Origin: Nocardioides guangzhouensis
GTDB taxonomy: Bacteria; Actinomycetota; Actinomycetes; Propionibacteriales; Nocardioidaceae
Direction: 5' to 3'
DNA length: 64,000 bases
NCBI RefSeq assembly: GCF_004519545.1
Contig: NZ_SDKM01000022.1
Location: 26,795 to 90,794, forward strand
In this document: piece by piece, positions 51,733-60,648 of the stretch
Numbering within the stretch: the stretch's first letter is position 1
Layout: every line of letters starts with the position of its first letter
Notes under the pieces: generated by a model
The model's database searches: none
Told to the model about the DNA's origin: nothing
What the model saw: only the letters and a program-made list of their open reading frames with translations
Translations under genes and position numbers: made by a program

Positions 51733-52800
51733 ATGTCCGACGCACCGCTCAAGCCCTCGACGATCGCCGTGCACGCCGGCCGGCCCCCGCACGAGAGCGA
51801 CCAGCCGTTCAACACACCGGTGACGTTCGCGTCGACGTACGTCGCGGGCGGGGACGTGGAGTACGGCCGCTACGGCAACCCCACCTGGGCGGCGTTCGAG
51901 GAGGCGCTCGGGGCGCTGGAGGGCGGACGCGCGCTGTCGTTCGCCTCCGGGCTGGCCGCGATCGCGACGATCCTCGACCTGGTCGGGCAGGGTCAGAAGG
52001 TGGTCGCCTCCCGCCACTCCTACTCCGGCACGGTCATGCAGCTCGCCGACCTCGAGGCCCGTGGCCGCCTGACCTGCGAGCTGGTCGATGTCACCGACAC
52101 CGACGCGGTCGTGAGTGCCTGCGACGGGGCCTCCCTGGTCCTGCTGGAGTCGCCGACCAACCCGGCGCTCGAGGTCGCCGACATCCCGACCATCCGCGAC
52201 GCAGCGCACGCGGCCGGTGCCTACCTGGTGGTCGACAACACGTTCGCCACTCCCCTGCTCCAGCGGCCGCTCGACCTCGACGCCGACCTGGTCGTGCACT
52301 CCGCCACCAAGTTCCTGGCCGGCCACAGCGACGTGCTCATGGGCGCGATCGTGACCCGCGACGACGAGCTGTTCGGCGTGCTCAAGAACCGCCGCGACCT
52401 CATCGGCGCCGTACCCGGCCCGATGGAGGCGTTCCTCGCGCTCCGCGGGCTGCGCACCCTGCACCTGCGGGTGGAGCGGGCACAGGCCAACGCCCAGGAG
52501 CTGGTACGCCGCCTCGACGGGCACCCTGCCGTCGGCGAGGTCCGCTACCCCGGTATGGGCGCGATCATCTCGATCGAGCTGGCGCAGGGCGCCATGGCCG
52601 CCGACCTGCTGTGCCGCAAGACGAAGCTCTGGGTGCACGCGACCAGCCTCGGCGGCGTGGAGTCGACCTTCGAGCGGCGTCGCCGCTGGCGCAGCGAGGC
52701 TGCCACCATCCCCGAGGCGCTGGTGCGGATGTCGGTCGGCATCGAGGACGTCGACGACCTGTGGGCCGACCTCGAGACGGCGCTCGACGACCTCACCTGA
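51733..52800 (+). CDS. Cystathionine gamma-synthase/lyase family PLP enzyme
   Basis: 355 aa. YGRYGNPTWAAFEEALGALEGG, SFASGLAAI, LLESPTNPALEVADI, VVDNTFATPLLQRPL and the PLP-binding Lys in HSATKFLAGHSD. VESTFERRRRW near the C-terminus fits CGS/CGL enzymes (Met/Cys metabolism). It is slightly shorter than typical (about 380-400), missing part of the N-terminal arm. Synthase versus lyase cannot be settled from sequence alone. Confidence 0.9.
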   Translation: MSDAPLKPSTIAVHAGRPPHESDQPFNTPVTFASTYVAGGDVEYGRYGNPTWAAFEEALGALEGGRALSFASGLAAIATILDLVGQGQKVVASRHSYSGTVMQLADLEARGRLTCELVDVTDTDAVVSACDGASLVLLESPTNPALEVADIPTIRDAAHAAGAYLVVDNTFATPLLQRPLDLDADLVVHSATKFLAGHSDVLMGAIVTRDDELFGVLKNRRDLIGAVPGPMEAFLALRGLRTLHLRVERAQANAQELVRRLDGHPAVGEVRYPGMGAIISIELAQGAMAADLLCRKTKLWVHATSLGGVESTFERRRRWRSEAATIPEALVRMSVGIEDVDDLWADLETALDDLT

Positions 52801-52812
52801 GCCGGCCCTGCG

Positions 52813-53814
52813 TCAGTCGGTCTCCGCCTTGGTGTCGCGGGAGAGGAACGCCTCCATCATGTCGCGGGCGGTCATCCGACCGGCCACGACCGCGTCGACG
52901 TGCTCCGCGATCGGCGCGTCGACGCCGGTCTTGCGGGCCAGGTCGAGCAGCGAGGAGCAGGACTTCACGCCCTCGGCGACCTGGCGCGTGGACGCGATGA
53001 TCTCGTCGGTGGTCATGCCCTGGCCGAGCTTCTCGCCGAACGTCCGGTTGCGCGACAGCGGCGAGGAGCAGGTGGCGACCAGGTCGCCGAGCCCGGCCAG
53101 GCCCATCAGGGTGAGCGGGTTCGCGCCGAGCGCCATCGCCAGCCGGGCCGTCTCGGCCAGGCCGCGGGTGATCACCGAGGCGGTGGTGTTGTCGCCGAAG
53201 CCGAGGCCGACCGCCATCCCGACGCTGAGGCCGACGACGTTCTTGTAGGCGCCGCCGAGCTCGCAGCCGAGCACGTCGACCGAGGTGTAGGGACGGAACG
53301 ACCGGGTGTGGCACAGCTTCTGGATCCGCTGGGCGACCTCCTCGTCGGCGCAGGCCACCACGGACGCTGCCGGCTCGCGCATCGCGATCGGCTTGGCCAG
53401 GTTGGGTCCGCTCACGACCGCGATCCTGTCGGTGGAGGCACCGGTCACCTCGGCGATCACCTCGCTCATCCGCTTGAGCGAGCCGAGCTCGACGCCCTTC
53501 ATCAGGCTGACCAGGACGGCGTCGTCGGGGAGGTACGGCGCCCACTCGGTGAGGTTCTGCCGCAAGGTCTGCGACGGGACCGCCAGCACCACGGTCATGG
53601 CACCGGACAGGACCTCTTCCGGGTCGTGCGTGGCCCGGATGCTCGGGGCCAGCTCGATGCCGGGCAGGTAGTCGGTGTTCTCGCGCTTCTCGTTGATCGT
53701 CGCGCAGACGTCCTCACGGCGCCCCCAGATGGTGACGTCGTTGCCCGCGTCGGCCAGCACGATCGAGAACGCGGTGCCCCACGACCCGGCGCCGAACACG
53801 GCGACCTTGCTCAT
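52813..53814 (-). CDS. gpsA: NAD(P)H-dependent glycerol-3-phosphate dehydrogenase
   Basis: 333 aa. The Rossmann motif VAVFGAGSWGTAFSIVLADAG, VVSGPNLAKPIA, ELGGAYKNVVGLSVGMAVGLGFGDNT with the catalytic Lys, and GLAGLGDLVATCSS. It makes sn-glycerol 3-phosphate for phospholipids. ATG 53814 overlaps the plsC stop (ATGA). Confidence 0.95.
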   Translation of the reverse strand: MSKVAVFGAGSWGTAFSIVLADAGNDVTIWGRREDVCATINEKRENTDYLPGIELAPSIRATHDPEEVLSGAMTVVLAVPSQTLRQNLTEWAPYLPDDAVLVSLMKGVELGSLKRMSEVIAEVTGASTDRIAVVSGPNLAKPIAMREPAASVVACADEEVAQRIQKLCHTRSFRPYTSVDVLGCELGGAYKNVVGLSVGMAVGLGFGDNTTASVITRGLAETARLAMALGANPLTLMGLAGLGDLVATCSSPLSRNRTFGEKLGQGMTTDEIIASTRQVAEGVKSCSSLLDLARKTGVDAPIAEHVDAVVAGRMTARDMMEAFLSRDTKAETD

Positions 53815-54581
53815 CGACCCCTGCCCTTCTTCTGCTTCCTGTGCGGGTTCCCGATCTCGGACTCGCCCGACGTGCGCGGGTCCCACCGCTTCTCCGGGGC
53901 CTTCTCGCCACGGATGTCCTCCAGCAGCGCCGCGATCGCGTCCATGATCCGGTCGGTGGCCTGGTGCGTGAGCTGCGCCGTGACCGGCTGGCCACGCAGG
54001 TCGTCGAGCGCCACCGGGTCGCCTGCCTTGTAGGTGACGTTCTTGCGCGGCAGCAGGTCGGGCTTCTTGGCGTACGGCGCGAGGATGTCCTGCACGCCCC
54101 AGTGCGCGACCGGGATCACCGGACAGCCGGTCTCCAGCGCGATCCGGGCCGCGCCGGTCTTTCCGCGCATCGGCCAGAGACCGGGGTCGCGGGTGATCGT
54201 GCCCTCGGGGTAGACGACCACGCACTCGCCGGCCCGCACCGCCTCGACCGCGGCGGAGTAGGCACCGACCGCGTCGGCACTCATCCGCTTGACGGGGATC
54301 TGGCCGGCCGAGCGCAGGAAGCCGCCCAGTGCCTTGTTGCCGAAGAGCCCGGACTTGGCGAGGTAGCGCGGCATCCGCCCGTGGTCGTAGACGAAGTGCG
54401 CGGTCGTGAGCGGGTCTGCGTGGGAGATGTGGTTGACCGCGAGCACGCACCCGCCGGTCGCCGGGATCTTGTCGCCGTCGATCCAGGTGCGGGAGGACAC
54501 CGCCAGGAGCGGGGGTTTCAGCACGATCACGCCGAGCGTGAACGCCCACCCCCGGGGCTGGTCGAGCTTGCGAACCGTCAC
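53811..54581 (-). CDS. plsC: 1-acyl-sn-glycerol-3-phosphate acyltransferase
   Basis: 256 aa. The acyltransferase motif NHISHADPLTT (NHxxxxD), FGNKALGGFLRSAGQIPVKR and VVYPEGTITRDP (EGT). It adds the second acyl chain during phosphatidic acid synthesis, which fits its coupling to gpsA. Confidence 0.94.
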   Translation of the reverse strand: MTVRKLDQPRGWAFTLGVIVLKPPLLAVSSRTWIDGDKIPATGGCVLAVNHISHADPLTTAHFVYDHGRMPRYLAKSGLFGNKALGGFLRSAGQIPVKRMSADAVGAYSAAVEAVRAGECVVVYPEGTITRDPGLWPMRGKTGAARIALETGCPVIPVAHWGVQDILAPYAKKPDLLPRKNVTYKAGDPVALDDLRGQPVTAQLTHQATDRIMDAIAALLEDIRGEKAPEKRWDPRTSGESEIGNPHRKQKKGRGR

Positions 54582-54706
54582 GGTGTCCTCACGTCGTCGT
54601 CGATGCCGGCCCGAGCCGGCCGAGGGTCCATCGGAAGCAGGCTACCGGTCAGTCGCTTGCCTGGTCGCTGCCACGCTGGGTTGCCCTTTTGGCAGGATCG
54701 TGCGCG

Positions 54707-55351
54707 ATGTCCGTCAGCCCCGATCCCCGCTCCTTCGTGGTCCTCGTCCCGGTCAAGCCGCCCGCGCAGGGCAAGTCCCGCCTGGCCGACCTGCCCGACG
54801 ACCTTCGCACCGCGCTGGCCTCCGCGTTCGCCCGCGACACCCTCTCCGCCGCACGCTCCGCGGCCTGCGTGGCCGAGGTGATGGTGGTGACCGACGACGC
54901 CGCGTTCGCGTCCGTCGCGGCCGACGACGGCTGTGCCACGCTCCCCGACGGCGTGACCGGCGACCTCAACGCGAGCCTCGTCCAGGCCGCGCTCGAAGCC
55001 GCCCGCCGGTGGCCGGGGCACGCGGTCGCGGCCGTCTGCGCGGATCTCCCGGCCCTGACCGGGGACGACCTCGACGAGGCGCTGGCGCAGGTGCCCGAGG
55101 GCGGCGCCGCCTTCGTCGCGGACGCGCAGGGCACCGGCACGACGACGTACGCCGCGTGGTCGGTCGAGGCGTTCGACCCGCGGTTCGGCGTCCGCTCGCG
55201 CGACGCGCACTTCGAAGCCGGTGCCCGCGAGGTCACGGGGATGCTCGCGACCCTGCGCCAGGACGTGGACGACCTCGGCGACCTGGGTCGCGCGATGGTG
55301 CTCGGCGTCGGGCGGTACACCGCCGACGCGATGGGCCACGGAGCCGGCTGA
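54707..55351 (+). CDS. cofC: 2-phospho-L-lactate (or PEP) guanylyltransferase CofC
   Basis: 214 aa. PVKPPAQGKSRLADLP (nucleotide grip), VMVVTDDAAFASVAAD, DLNASLVQAAL, AVCADLPALTGDDLDEAL and SVEAFDPRFGVRSRDAHFEAG are CofC motifs. It makes the GDP-activated 3-carbon unit for coenzyme F420. ATG 54707 lies 8 nt after a CAGGAT hexamer. Divergent from plsC. Confidence 0.92.
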   Translation: MSVSPDPRSFVVLVPVKPPAQGKSRLADLPDDLRTALASAFARDTLSAARSAACVAEVMVVTDDAAFASVAADDGCATLPDGVTGDLNASLVQAALEAARRWPGHAVAAVCADLPALTGDDLDEALAQVPEGGAAFVADAQGTGTTTYAAWSVEAFDPRFGVRSRDAHFEAGAREVTGMLATLRQDVDDLGDLGRAMVLGVGRYTADAMGHGAG

Positions 55352-55433
55352 CCAACCGCCGAGGCAGGAGCGCCCGGACACGGCGACGGCACCCGGGGCA
55401 GGTGCCGCCGGGTGCCGTCGTGACGAGCGTGGG

Positions 55434-56138
55434 TCAGGCCTTCTTGGCCGGTGCCTTCTTCGCCGTGGTCTTCTTCGCGGTCGGCGCCTTCTTGGCCGGC
55501 GCCTTCTTGGCAGGTGCCTTCTTGGCCGCTGTCGACTTCTTCGTGGCCGTCGCCTTGGCCGCCGACGTCTTCTTCGTCGCCGTCGACTTCGCAGGCGAGG
55601 TCTTCTTGGTCGCGGTCTTCTTCGCGGTCGACGTCGTCTTGGCCGGCGCCTTCTTCGCCGTCGACGTCTTCTTCGCCGCCGTCGACTTCGCGGCGGTCGT
55701 GGTCTTCTTGGCCGCGGACTTGGCCGGAGCGGCCTTCGTGGCCGTGGTCTTCTTCGCGGTCGTCTTCTTCGCGGTTGCCTTGCTGGCAGCGGCCTTCGCG
55801 GTCGCGGCAGCCTTGGCCGGAGCGGCAGCCGCCTTGGTGGCGGTGAGCTTCGGCAGCTTCTTCGCGCCGGAGATGACGTTCTTCAGGTCCGCGCCCGGAG
55901 TGAACTTCGGGACCGCGGTCTTCTTGGCCTTCATGCGTTCGCCCGTGCGGGGGTTGCGCACCCAGCGGGCGTCGCGCACCTTCTTCTCGAACGAGCCGAA
56001 GCCCGTGATGGCGACCTTCTCCCCCTTGGCGACCTCGCGGGTGATGGTGTCCAGCACTGACTCCAGCGCGTGGGATGCTGCCTTGCGGTTCCCTTCGAAA
56101 CGCGTGGCAAGCGCGTCGACAAGCTGCGTCTTGTTCAC
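55434..56138 (-). CDS. hup: HU-type histone-like protein with Lys/Ala-rich tail
   Basis: 234 aa from GTG 56138 (GGAAGGGA upstream). Residues 1-90 are a standard HU fold (NKTQLVDALATR, GFGSFEKK, RWVRNPRTGERMKAKKTAVPKF, ADLKNVISG). Residues about 96-234 are a repetitive tail of AKK(T/A)xAKK units with only K, A, T, S and P, as in mycobacterial HupB and histone H1. The tail binds DNA non-specifically and is probably modified or regulated. Nucleoid protein. Confidence 0.95.
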   Translation of the reverse strand: MNKTQLVDALATRFEGNRKAASHALESVLDTITREVAKGEKVAITGFGSFEKKVRDARWVRNPRTGERMKAKKTAVPKFTPGADLKNVISGAKKLPKLTATKAAAAPAKAAATAKAAASKATAKKTTAKKTTATKAAPAKSAAKKTTTAAKSTAAKKTSTAKKAPAKTTSTAKKTATKKTSPAKSTATKKTSAAKATATKKSTAAKKAPAKKAPAKKAPTAKKTTAKKAPAKKA

Positions 56139-56638
56139 AAGCTTCCCTTCCAATGAACCTCGAGGCCGAGCCCGTGCTCGACTTTCTCCTTGGCACGCTA
56201 GGGATTCGAGACGTGGGTCACAATCACCTTCACGAAGTTTCGGCAGGTTTTTTCGTCGGACGTCACGTGAATTCCCTGTCCAGATAGGGCTCATGAAGCC
56301 GGAGACCACCGCTTTCGTCGAAGAACGTGGGTCACGGTGGTCGGCTCCCGACGCGATGAGCTGAGCCGCTGTGGACAGGTGACGACGAGGCGGAATCCCC
56401 AGCCGCACAAGAGCTCCCGACTTTCGTCGATGAGGCTCTCCGGCGTGTGTGGACAGGGAATTGCGTCCTCCCTGTGACGCACCGGCCGGGCAGGCGCACG
56501 TCGACCAGGACCCCGGCTCCGACGGTCCGTGCGCAGGTCGACCCGCCGCTGCCGCCGGCGATGTGGGCCGTCGTACCGCCACTCGTCTGGGTGCTGCCGG
56601 TGGCTCCGGACCCCAGGGACGTGGTCTAGGGCACCGAT
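56139..56638. other. 500-bp gap upstream of hup without a gene
   Basis: This contains the hup leader and promoter and the region beyond leuD. A TTTTTT run at about 56249 and copies of TTTCGTCG at about 56247, 56317 and 56423 are visible. A frame at 56447-56629 is present but has no ribosome-binding site and an unlikely composition. I see no RNA gene or riboswitch. Confidence 0.5.
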
Positions 56639-57226
56639 TCAGGCGGTGACCGGCTTGAAGGCCGGGCGTTCCGCCTCGTACGCCGCGATGTCGGCGTCGT
56701 GACCGAGCGTGATGCCGATGTCGTCGAGGCCCTCCAGCAGGCGCCAGCGCGTGTAGTCGTCGATGTCGAAGGAGTCCTGGATGTCGCCCGCCTGCACGGT
56801 CTTCGCCTCGAGGTCGACGGAGACGGTGGCGCCCGGGTTGCTCTCGAGGTGCTCCCAGAGCCGCTGCACGACCTTGTCGTCCACCTGCGCTGCGAGCAGT
56901 CCCGCCTTTCCGGCGTTGCCGCGGAAGATGTCGGCGAAGCGTGGCGAGATCACGACCTTGAAGCCGTAGTTCTGCAGCGCCCACACGGCGTGCTCACGCG
57001 AGGAGCCGGTGCCGAAGTCGGGGCCGGCGACCAGCACCGACCCCGCGGCGTACTCGCTGCGGTTGAGGACGAACGTCGGGTCGTTCCGCCAGGCGGCGAA
57101 CAGCCCGTCCTCGAAGCCGGTGCGGGTCACGCGCTTGAGGTACACCGCCGGGATGATCTGGTCGGTGTCGACGTTGCTGCGGCGCAGCGGGACCCCGACG
57201 CCGGTGTGGGTGGTGAAGGCGTCCAT
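56639..57226 (-). CDS. leuD: 3-isopropylmalate dehydratase small subunit
   Basis: 195 aa. [47 protein letters not shown] (swivelling domain GSSREHA). With LeuC it isomerises 2- to 3-isopropylmalate in leucine synthesis. It starts 1 bp after leuC. Confidence 0.96.
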   Translation of the reverse strand: MDAFTTHTGVGVPLRRSNVDTDQIIPAVYLKRVTRTGFEDGLFAAWRNDPTFVLNRSEYAAGSVLVAGPDFGTGSSREHAVWALQNYGFKVVISPRFADIFRGNAGKAGLLAAQVDDKVVQRLWEHLESNPGATVSVDLEAKTVQAGDIQDSFDIDDYTRWRLLEGLDDIGITLGHDADIAAYEAERPAFKPVTA

Positions 57227-57227
57227 G

Positions 57228-58658
57228 TCAGTTCCCCTCGCTGGTCGAGCCGGTCACGGCGGGCAGGTCGGCGGGCGAGGAAAGCCTGCCGCGTACGGCG
57301 GTCGCGGCGGCCACCGGGACCGACACCAGGTGGGTGCGGCCGCCCTTGCCCTGCCGGCCCTCGAAGTTGCGGTTGGAGGTCGACGCGCTGCGCTCGCCCG
57401 GGGTGAGCTGGTCGGGGTTCATGCCCAGGCACATCGAGCAGCCCGCGCCGCGCCACTCGGCGCCGGCCTCCTTGAAGACCAGGTCCAGGCCCTCGTCCTC
57501 GGCCTGGAGTCGGACCCGCACCGAGCCGGGGACGACGAGCAGCCGGGTGCCGCCTGCGACCTTGTGTCCCTTGATGACCTCGGCCGCCAGCCGCAGGTCC
57601 TCGATCCGGCCGTTGGTGCACGAGCCGACGAACACCGTGTCGACCTCGATGTCGCGCATCGGGGTGCCGGCCTCGAGACCCATGTACTCCAGCGCCTTCT
57701 CCGTGGCGATCTTGTCGGTCGCGTCCTCGAAGTCGTCCGGACCGGGGACGGTGGCGCCGAGCGGCACGCCCTGACCGGGGTTCGTGCCCCAGGTGACGAA
57801 CGGCGTCATCGTGCTCGCGTCGAGGACGACCTCCTTGTCGAAGACCGCGTCCGCGTCGGTCACCAGCGTCTTCCAGTGCGCGATCGCGGCGTCCCAGTCG
57901 GCGCCCTTCGGGGCCTCGGGCCGACCCTCGATGTAGTCGAACGTGGTCTGGTCGGGGGCGATCATCCCGGCCTTGGCGCCCCACTCGATGGACATGTTGC
58001 AGACCGTCATCCGGCCCTCCATCGACAGCTCCTCGATGGCCTGCCCGCGGTACTCCACGACGTACCCCTGGCCGCCGCCGGTGCCCGTGTGTGCGATCAG
58101 CGTGAGCACGAGGTCCTTGGCGGTGACGCCGTCGGGCAGCGAGCCGTTGACCGTGACCGCCATCGTCTTCGGGCGGGCCTGCGGCAGGGTCTGGGTGGCC
58201 AGCACGTGCTCGACCTCGGAGGTGCCGATGCCGAACGCGATCGCCCCGAACGCGCCGTGGGTGCTGGTGTGCGAGTCGCCGCAGACGATGGTCATGCCGG
58301 GCTGGGTCAGGCCGAGCTGCGGGCCGACCACGTGCACGATGCCCTGCTCGACGTCACCGAGGGGATGCAGGCGGACGCCGAACTCGGCGGCGTTCTTGCG
58401 CAGCGTCTCCACCTGGGTGCGCGACACCGGGTCAGCGATCGGCTTGTCCCAGTCGACGGTGGGGACGTTGTGGTCCTCGGTGGCGAGGGTGAGGTCGGGT
58501 CGGCGTACGGGGCGGCCGGCGAGGCGAAGCCCGTCGAACGCCTGGGGCGAGGTCACCTCGTGGATGAGGTGGAGGTCGATGTAGAGGAGGTCCGGCTCGC
58601 CCGCAGCACTCCGGACGACGTGCTCGTCCCACACCTTCTCCGCCAGGGTCCGCCCCAT
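57228..58658 (-). CDS. leuC: 3-isopropylmalate dehydratase large subunit
   Basis: 476 aa aconitase-fold protein. Motifs: [45 protein letters not shown], and [12 protein letters not shown]; the Cys in CTNG and CSMC ligate the [4Fe-4S] cluster. The operon is divergent from an IclR regulator. Confidence 0.96.
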   Translation of the reverse strand: MGRTLAEKVWDEHVVRSAAGEPDLLYIDLHLIHEVTSPQAFDGLRLAGRPVRRPDLTLATEDHNVPTVDWDKPIADPVSRTQVETLRKNAAEFGVRLHPLGDVEQGIVHVVGPQLGLTQPGMTIVCGDSHTSTHGAFGAIAFGIGTSEVEHVLATQTLPQARPKTMAVTVNGSLPDGVTAKDLVLTLIAHTGTGGGQGYVVEYRGQAIEELSMEGRMTVCNMSIEWGAKAGMIAPDQTTFDYIEGRPEAPKGADWDAAIAHWKTLVTDADAVFDKEVVLDASTMTPFVTWGTNPGQGVPLGATVPGPDDFEDATDKIATEKALEYMGLEAGTPMRDIEVDTVFVGSCTNGRIEDLRLAAEVIKGHKVAGGTRLLVVPGSVRVRLQAEDEGLDLVFKEAGAEWRGAGCSMCLGMNPDQLTPGERSASTSNRNFEGRQGKGGRTHLVSVPVAAATAVRGRLSSPADLPAVTGSTSEGN

Positions 58659-58766
58659 GACTGTCCTCCACTCCTCGTCGAGCCGTGCCTGTGCACCAGC
58701 GTGCGTCCTTGCCGGTCTCCGACACTACAACTTGCATCCCATCTTGTGAGACGGCAGTATTGCCAT
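58659..58766. promoter_or_regulatory. leuCD/iclR divergent control region
   Basis: 108 bp between leuC and the IclR gene. GGCA-GTAT-TGCC (58752-58763) is an imperfect palindrome just before the iclR ATG, and CTTGCATCCCATCTTGTGAG (58731-58750) contains a further dyad. These are candidate IclR operators; the regulator would control both itself and leuCD, as NdgR/LtbR does in Streptomyces and Corynebacterium. Confidence 0.5.
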
Positions 58767-59489
58767 ATGGACAACTCAAGCGGAGTCGGCGTCCTCGACA
58801 AGGCCGCCCTCGTGCTCAGCGCCCTCGAGGCCGGCCCGGCCACGCTGGCCGGCCTGGTCACCGGCACCGGGCTCGCCCGCCCCACCGCCCACCGCCTCGC
58901 GGTGGCGCTCGAGCACCACCGCCTGGTGGCGCGCGACATGCAGGGGCGGTTCGTGCTCGGGCCGCGCCTGGCCGAGCTGTCCGCCGCCGCCGGCGAGGAC
59001 CGCTTGCTCGCCGCCGCCGGCCCCGTGCTCGCGCGGCTCCGCGACATCACCGGCGAGTCCGCCCAGCTCTGGCGCCGCCAGGGCGACCACCGCGTGTGCG
59101 TCGCCGCCGCCGAGCGCCCGAGCGGGCTGCGCGACACGATCCCGGTCGGTTCGCAGCTGACCATGCGGGCCGGCTCCGCCGCCCAGGTGCTGCTCGCCTG
59201 GGAGGACCCCGAGCGGATGCACCGCGGCCTCCAGAACGCCGCGTTCTCCGCGACCGCGCTGTCCGGCATCCGCCGCCGCGGCTGGGCGCAGTCCGTCGGG
59301 GAGCGCGAGCAGGGCGTCGCCTCGGTGTCCGCTCCGGTCCGCTCCCCCAGCGGCAAGATCATCGCCGCGGTCTCCGTCTCCGGCCCGCTCGAGCGCCTCT
59401 CGCGTCAGCCCGGCCGCATGCACGCACCCGCCGTACTGGCCGCCGCCGAGCGTCTCTCCGAGTCCCTCCGCCGCGCCGCCGCCGAGTAG
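58767..59489 (+). CDS. IclR-family regulator (NdgR/LtbR-like)
   Basis: 240 aa. The HTH (GVLDKAALVLSALEAGPATLAGLVTGTGLARPTAHRLAVAL) is followed by an effector domain (LRDTIPVGSQLTMRAGSAAQVLLAW, VSVSGPLERLSR). Divergence from leuCD matches NdgR/LtbR regulators of leucine and sulfur amino acid genes. ATG 58767. Confidence 0.9.
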   Translation: MDNSSGVGVLDKAALVLSALEAGPATLAGLVTGTGLARPTAHRLAVALEHHRLVARDMQGRFVLGPRLAELSAAAGEDRLLAAAGPVLARLRDITGESAQLWRRQGDHRVCVAAAERPSGLRDTIPVGSQLTMRAGSAAQVLLAWEDPERMHRGLQNAAFSATALSGIRRRGWAQSVGEREQGVASVSAPVRSPSGKIIAAVSVSGPLERLSRQPGRMHAPAVLAAAERLSESLRRAAAE

Positions 59490-59512
59490 CCGACCGACTG
59501 CCTCCTCCGACG

Positions 59513-59600
59513 AAGTGCCCGGTCTTGCCGGCCCAAGTGCCCGGTCTTGCCGGCCCAGGTGCCCGGTCTTGCCGGCCGAGGTGCCCGGTCTTGCCGGCCG
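59513..59600. repeat. Tandem array of four 22-bp units, orientation 1
   Basis: Four 22-bp units (59513, 59535, 59557, 59579) differing by two bases, with the core GTGCCCGGTCTTGCCGGCC. A degenerate fifth copy follows to 59620. There is no spacer diversity, so it is not a CRISPR array. Confidence 0.9.
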
Positions 59601-59664
59601 AGGTGCCTCCGCTTGCGGACCGGCCCGGCGCAGCGGATCGACGGAACCGGTCAGGGAGATCAGT

Positions 59665-59696
59665 GGGTTGTCAGGGTTCGAAACGCCTGACAACCC
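59665..59696. repeat. Central inverted repeat between the two 22-bp arrays
   Basis: GGGTTGTCAGG (59665-59675) and CCTGACAACCC (59686-59696) with a 10-nt loop. It stands at the midpoint between the two tandem arrays. Confidence 0.8.
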
Positions 59697-59734
59697 AGTG
59701 ACCGCCCCGGTCGACCGGGGAATCGTGAGGACCA

Positions 59735-59822
59735 GCGCGCAATACCGGGCACCTCGGCGCGCAATTCGGGGCACGTCGGCGCGCAATTCGGGGCTCCTCG
59801 GCGCGCAATTCGGGGCACGTCG
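59735..59822. repeat. Tandem array of four 22-bp units, orientation 2
   Basis: Units at 59735, 59757, 59779 and 59801, core GCGCGCAATTCGGGGCACGTCG-like. Its first unit differs from the reverse complement of the first array's later units by only a few bases, so the arrays are diverged inverted copies around the central hairpin. The array runs up to the SGNH gene stop. Confidence 0.9.
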
Positions 59823-59828
59823 GCGAGG

Positions 59829-60569
59829 TCAGGAGAGGAGCTCGTCGATGCGGCGGGCCAGCTCGGCGTGGACGGCGGCCGAGGGATGGAAGCCGTCACC
59901 GGCGTAGGCGCCGTCCGTCGAGAGGTCGAGGTCGCGCAGGGACAGGTGGTGCAGCCGGCCCTCCGCGGCGTCGAGGTCGGCAACCAGCTCCTGGCCCAGC
60001 CGGTCGATGCGGCGGGCCCGCGCACCGAGCAGGCCCGCCAGCGGACGCGGCAGGGCCGGGAACGTCTCCATCGGGGGTACGCCGAGCAGCACCACCCGCG
60101 TCGGCTCGCCCTCCCCGCGCACCCGGACCAGCAGGCCTCGCAGCTCGCGGGTCCACCGCTCGTCGGAGTGGAAGTCCTTCGTGTCGTTCACGCCGACCGA
60201 GAGCACGACGAAGTCGGGCGCGAGGGTGTCCTGGCCGAACCCGTGCCGGTCGCAGAGGTCCAGCACCTCCCCCGCCGTCAGCCCGCCCTGCGCGACGACG
60301 TGCCAGGCCACCGGCCGTCCGTGTCGGGCGTGCAGCCGCCGCGCCAGCTCCCCGGCGACGGAGTGCTCGTGGTGGCCGACCCCCTGGCCGGCCGCGACGC
60401 TGTCGCCGACCACGGCGAGCCGGATCGGAGCCGGTCCGTGACCGACCGTGCCGTCCCGGCCGTCCGCCTCCGGCAACCGCACCGTACGACGGCGTACCCG
60501 GGCGCCCTGCACGGCGACCACCGGGAGCGTCGAGAGCAGCGCGACGTGCGACAGCTCCCTCGTACCCAT
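59829..60569 (-). CDS. SGNH/GDSL-family lipase/esterase
   Basis: 246 aa. Block I VVGDSVAAGQGVGHHEHS, block III SVGVNDTKDF, block V DGFHPSAAVH give the Ser-His-Asp and Gly/Asn of SGNH hydrolases. No signal peptide, so likely cytoplasmic. It hydrolyses esters of unknown nature. The ATG is 6-7 nt after GAGGAT, another leaderless-type arrangement. Confidence 0.88.
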   Translation of the reverse strand: MGTRELSHVALLSTLPVVAVQGARVRRRTVRLPEADGRDGTVGHGPAPIRLAVVGDSVAAGQGVGHHEHSVAGELARRLHARHGRPVAWHVVAQGGLTAGEVLDLCDRHGFGQDTLAPDFVVLSVGVNDTKDFHSDERWTRELRGLLVRVRGEGEPTRVVLLGVPPMETFPALPRPLAGLLGARARRIDRLGQELVADLDAAEGRLHHLSLRDLDLSTDGAYAGDGFHPSAAVHAELARRIDELLS

Positions 60570-60648
60570 CGCCCCATCCTCGGGGCCGCGCCACGCGCGC
60601 GTCGATCACGCGCGGATCACGAACCGCACCCGATCGGGTGACGGCGGC

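Noticed and set aside
56447..56629. A small gene of 60 codons upstream of hup
   Set aside because: No ribosome-binding site, Pro/Arg-rich composition and no motif; likely chance.
59513..59822. A CRISPR array in the 22-bp repeat region
   Set aside because: Units are strictly tandem without unique spacers, and no cas gene is present.
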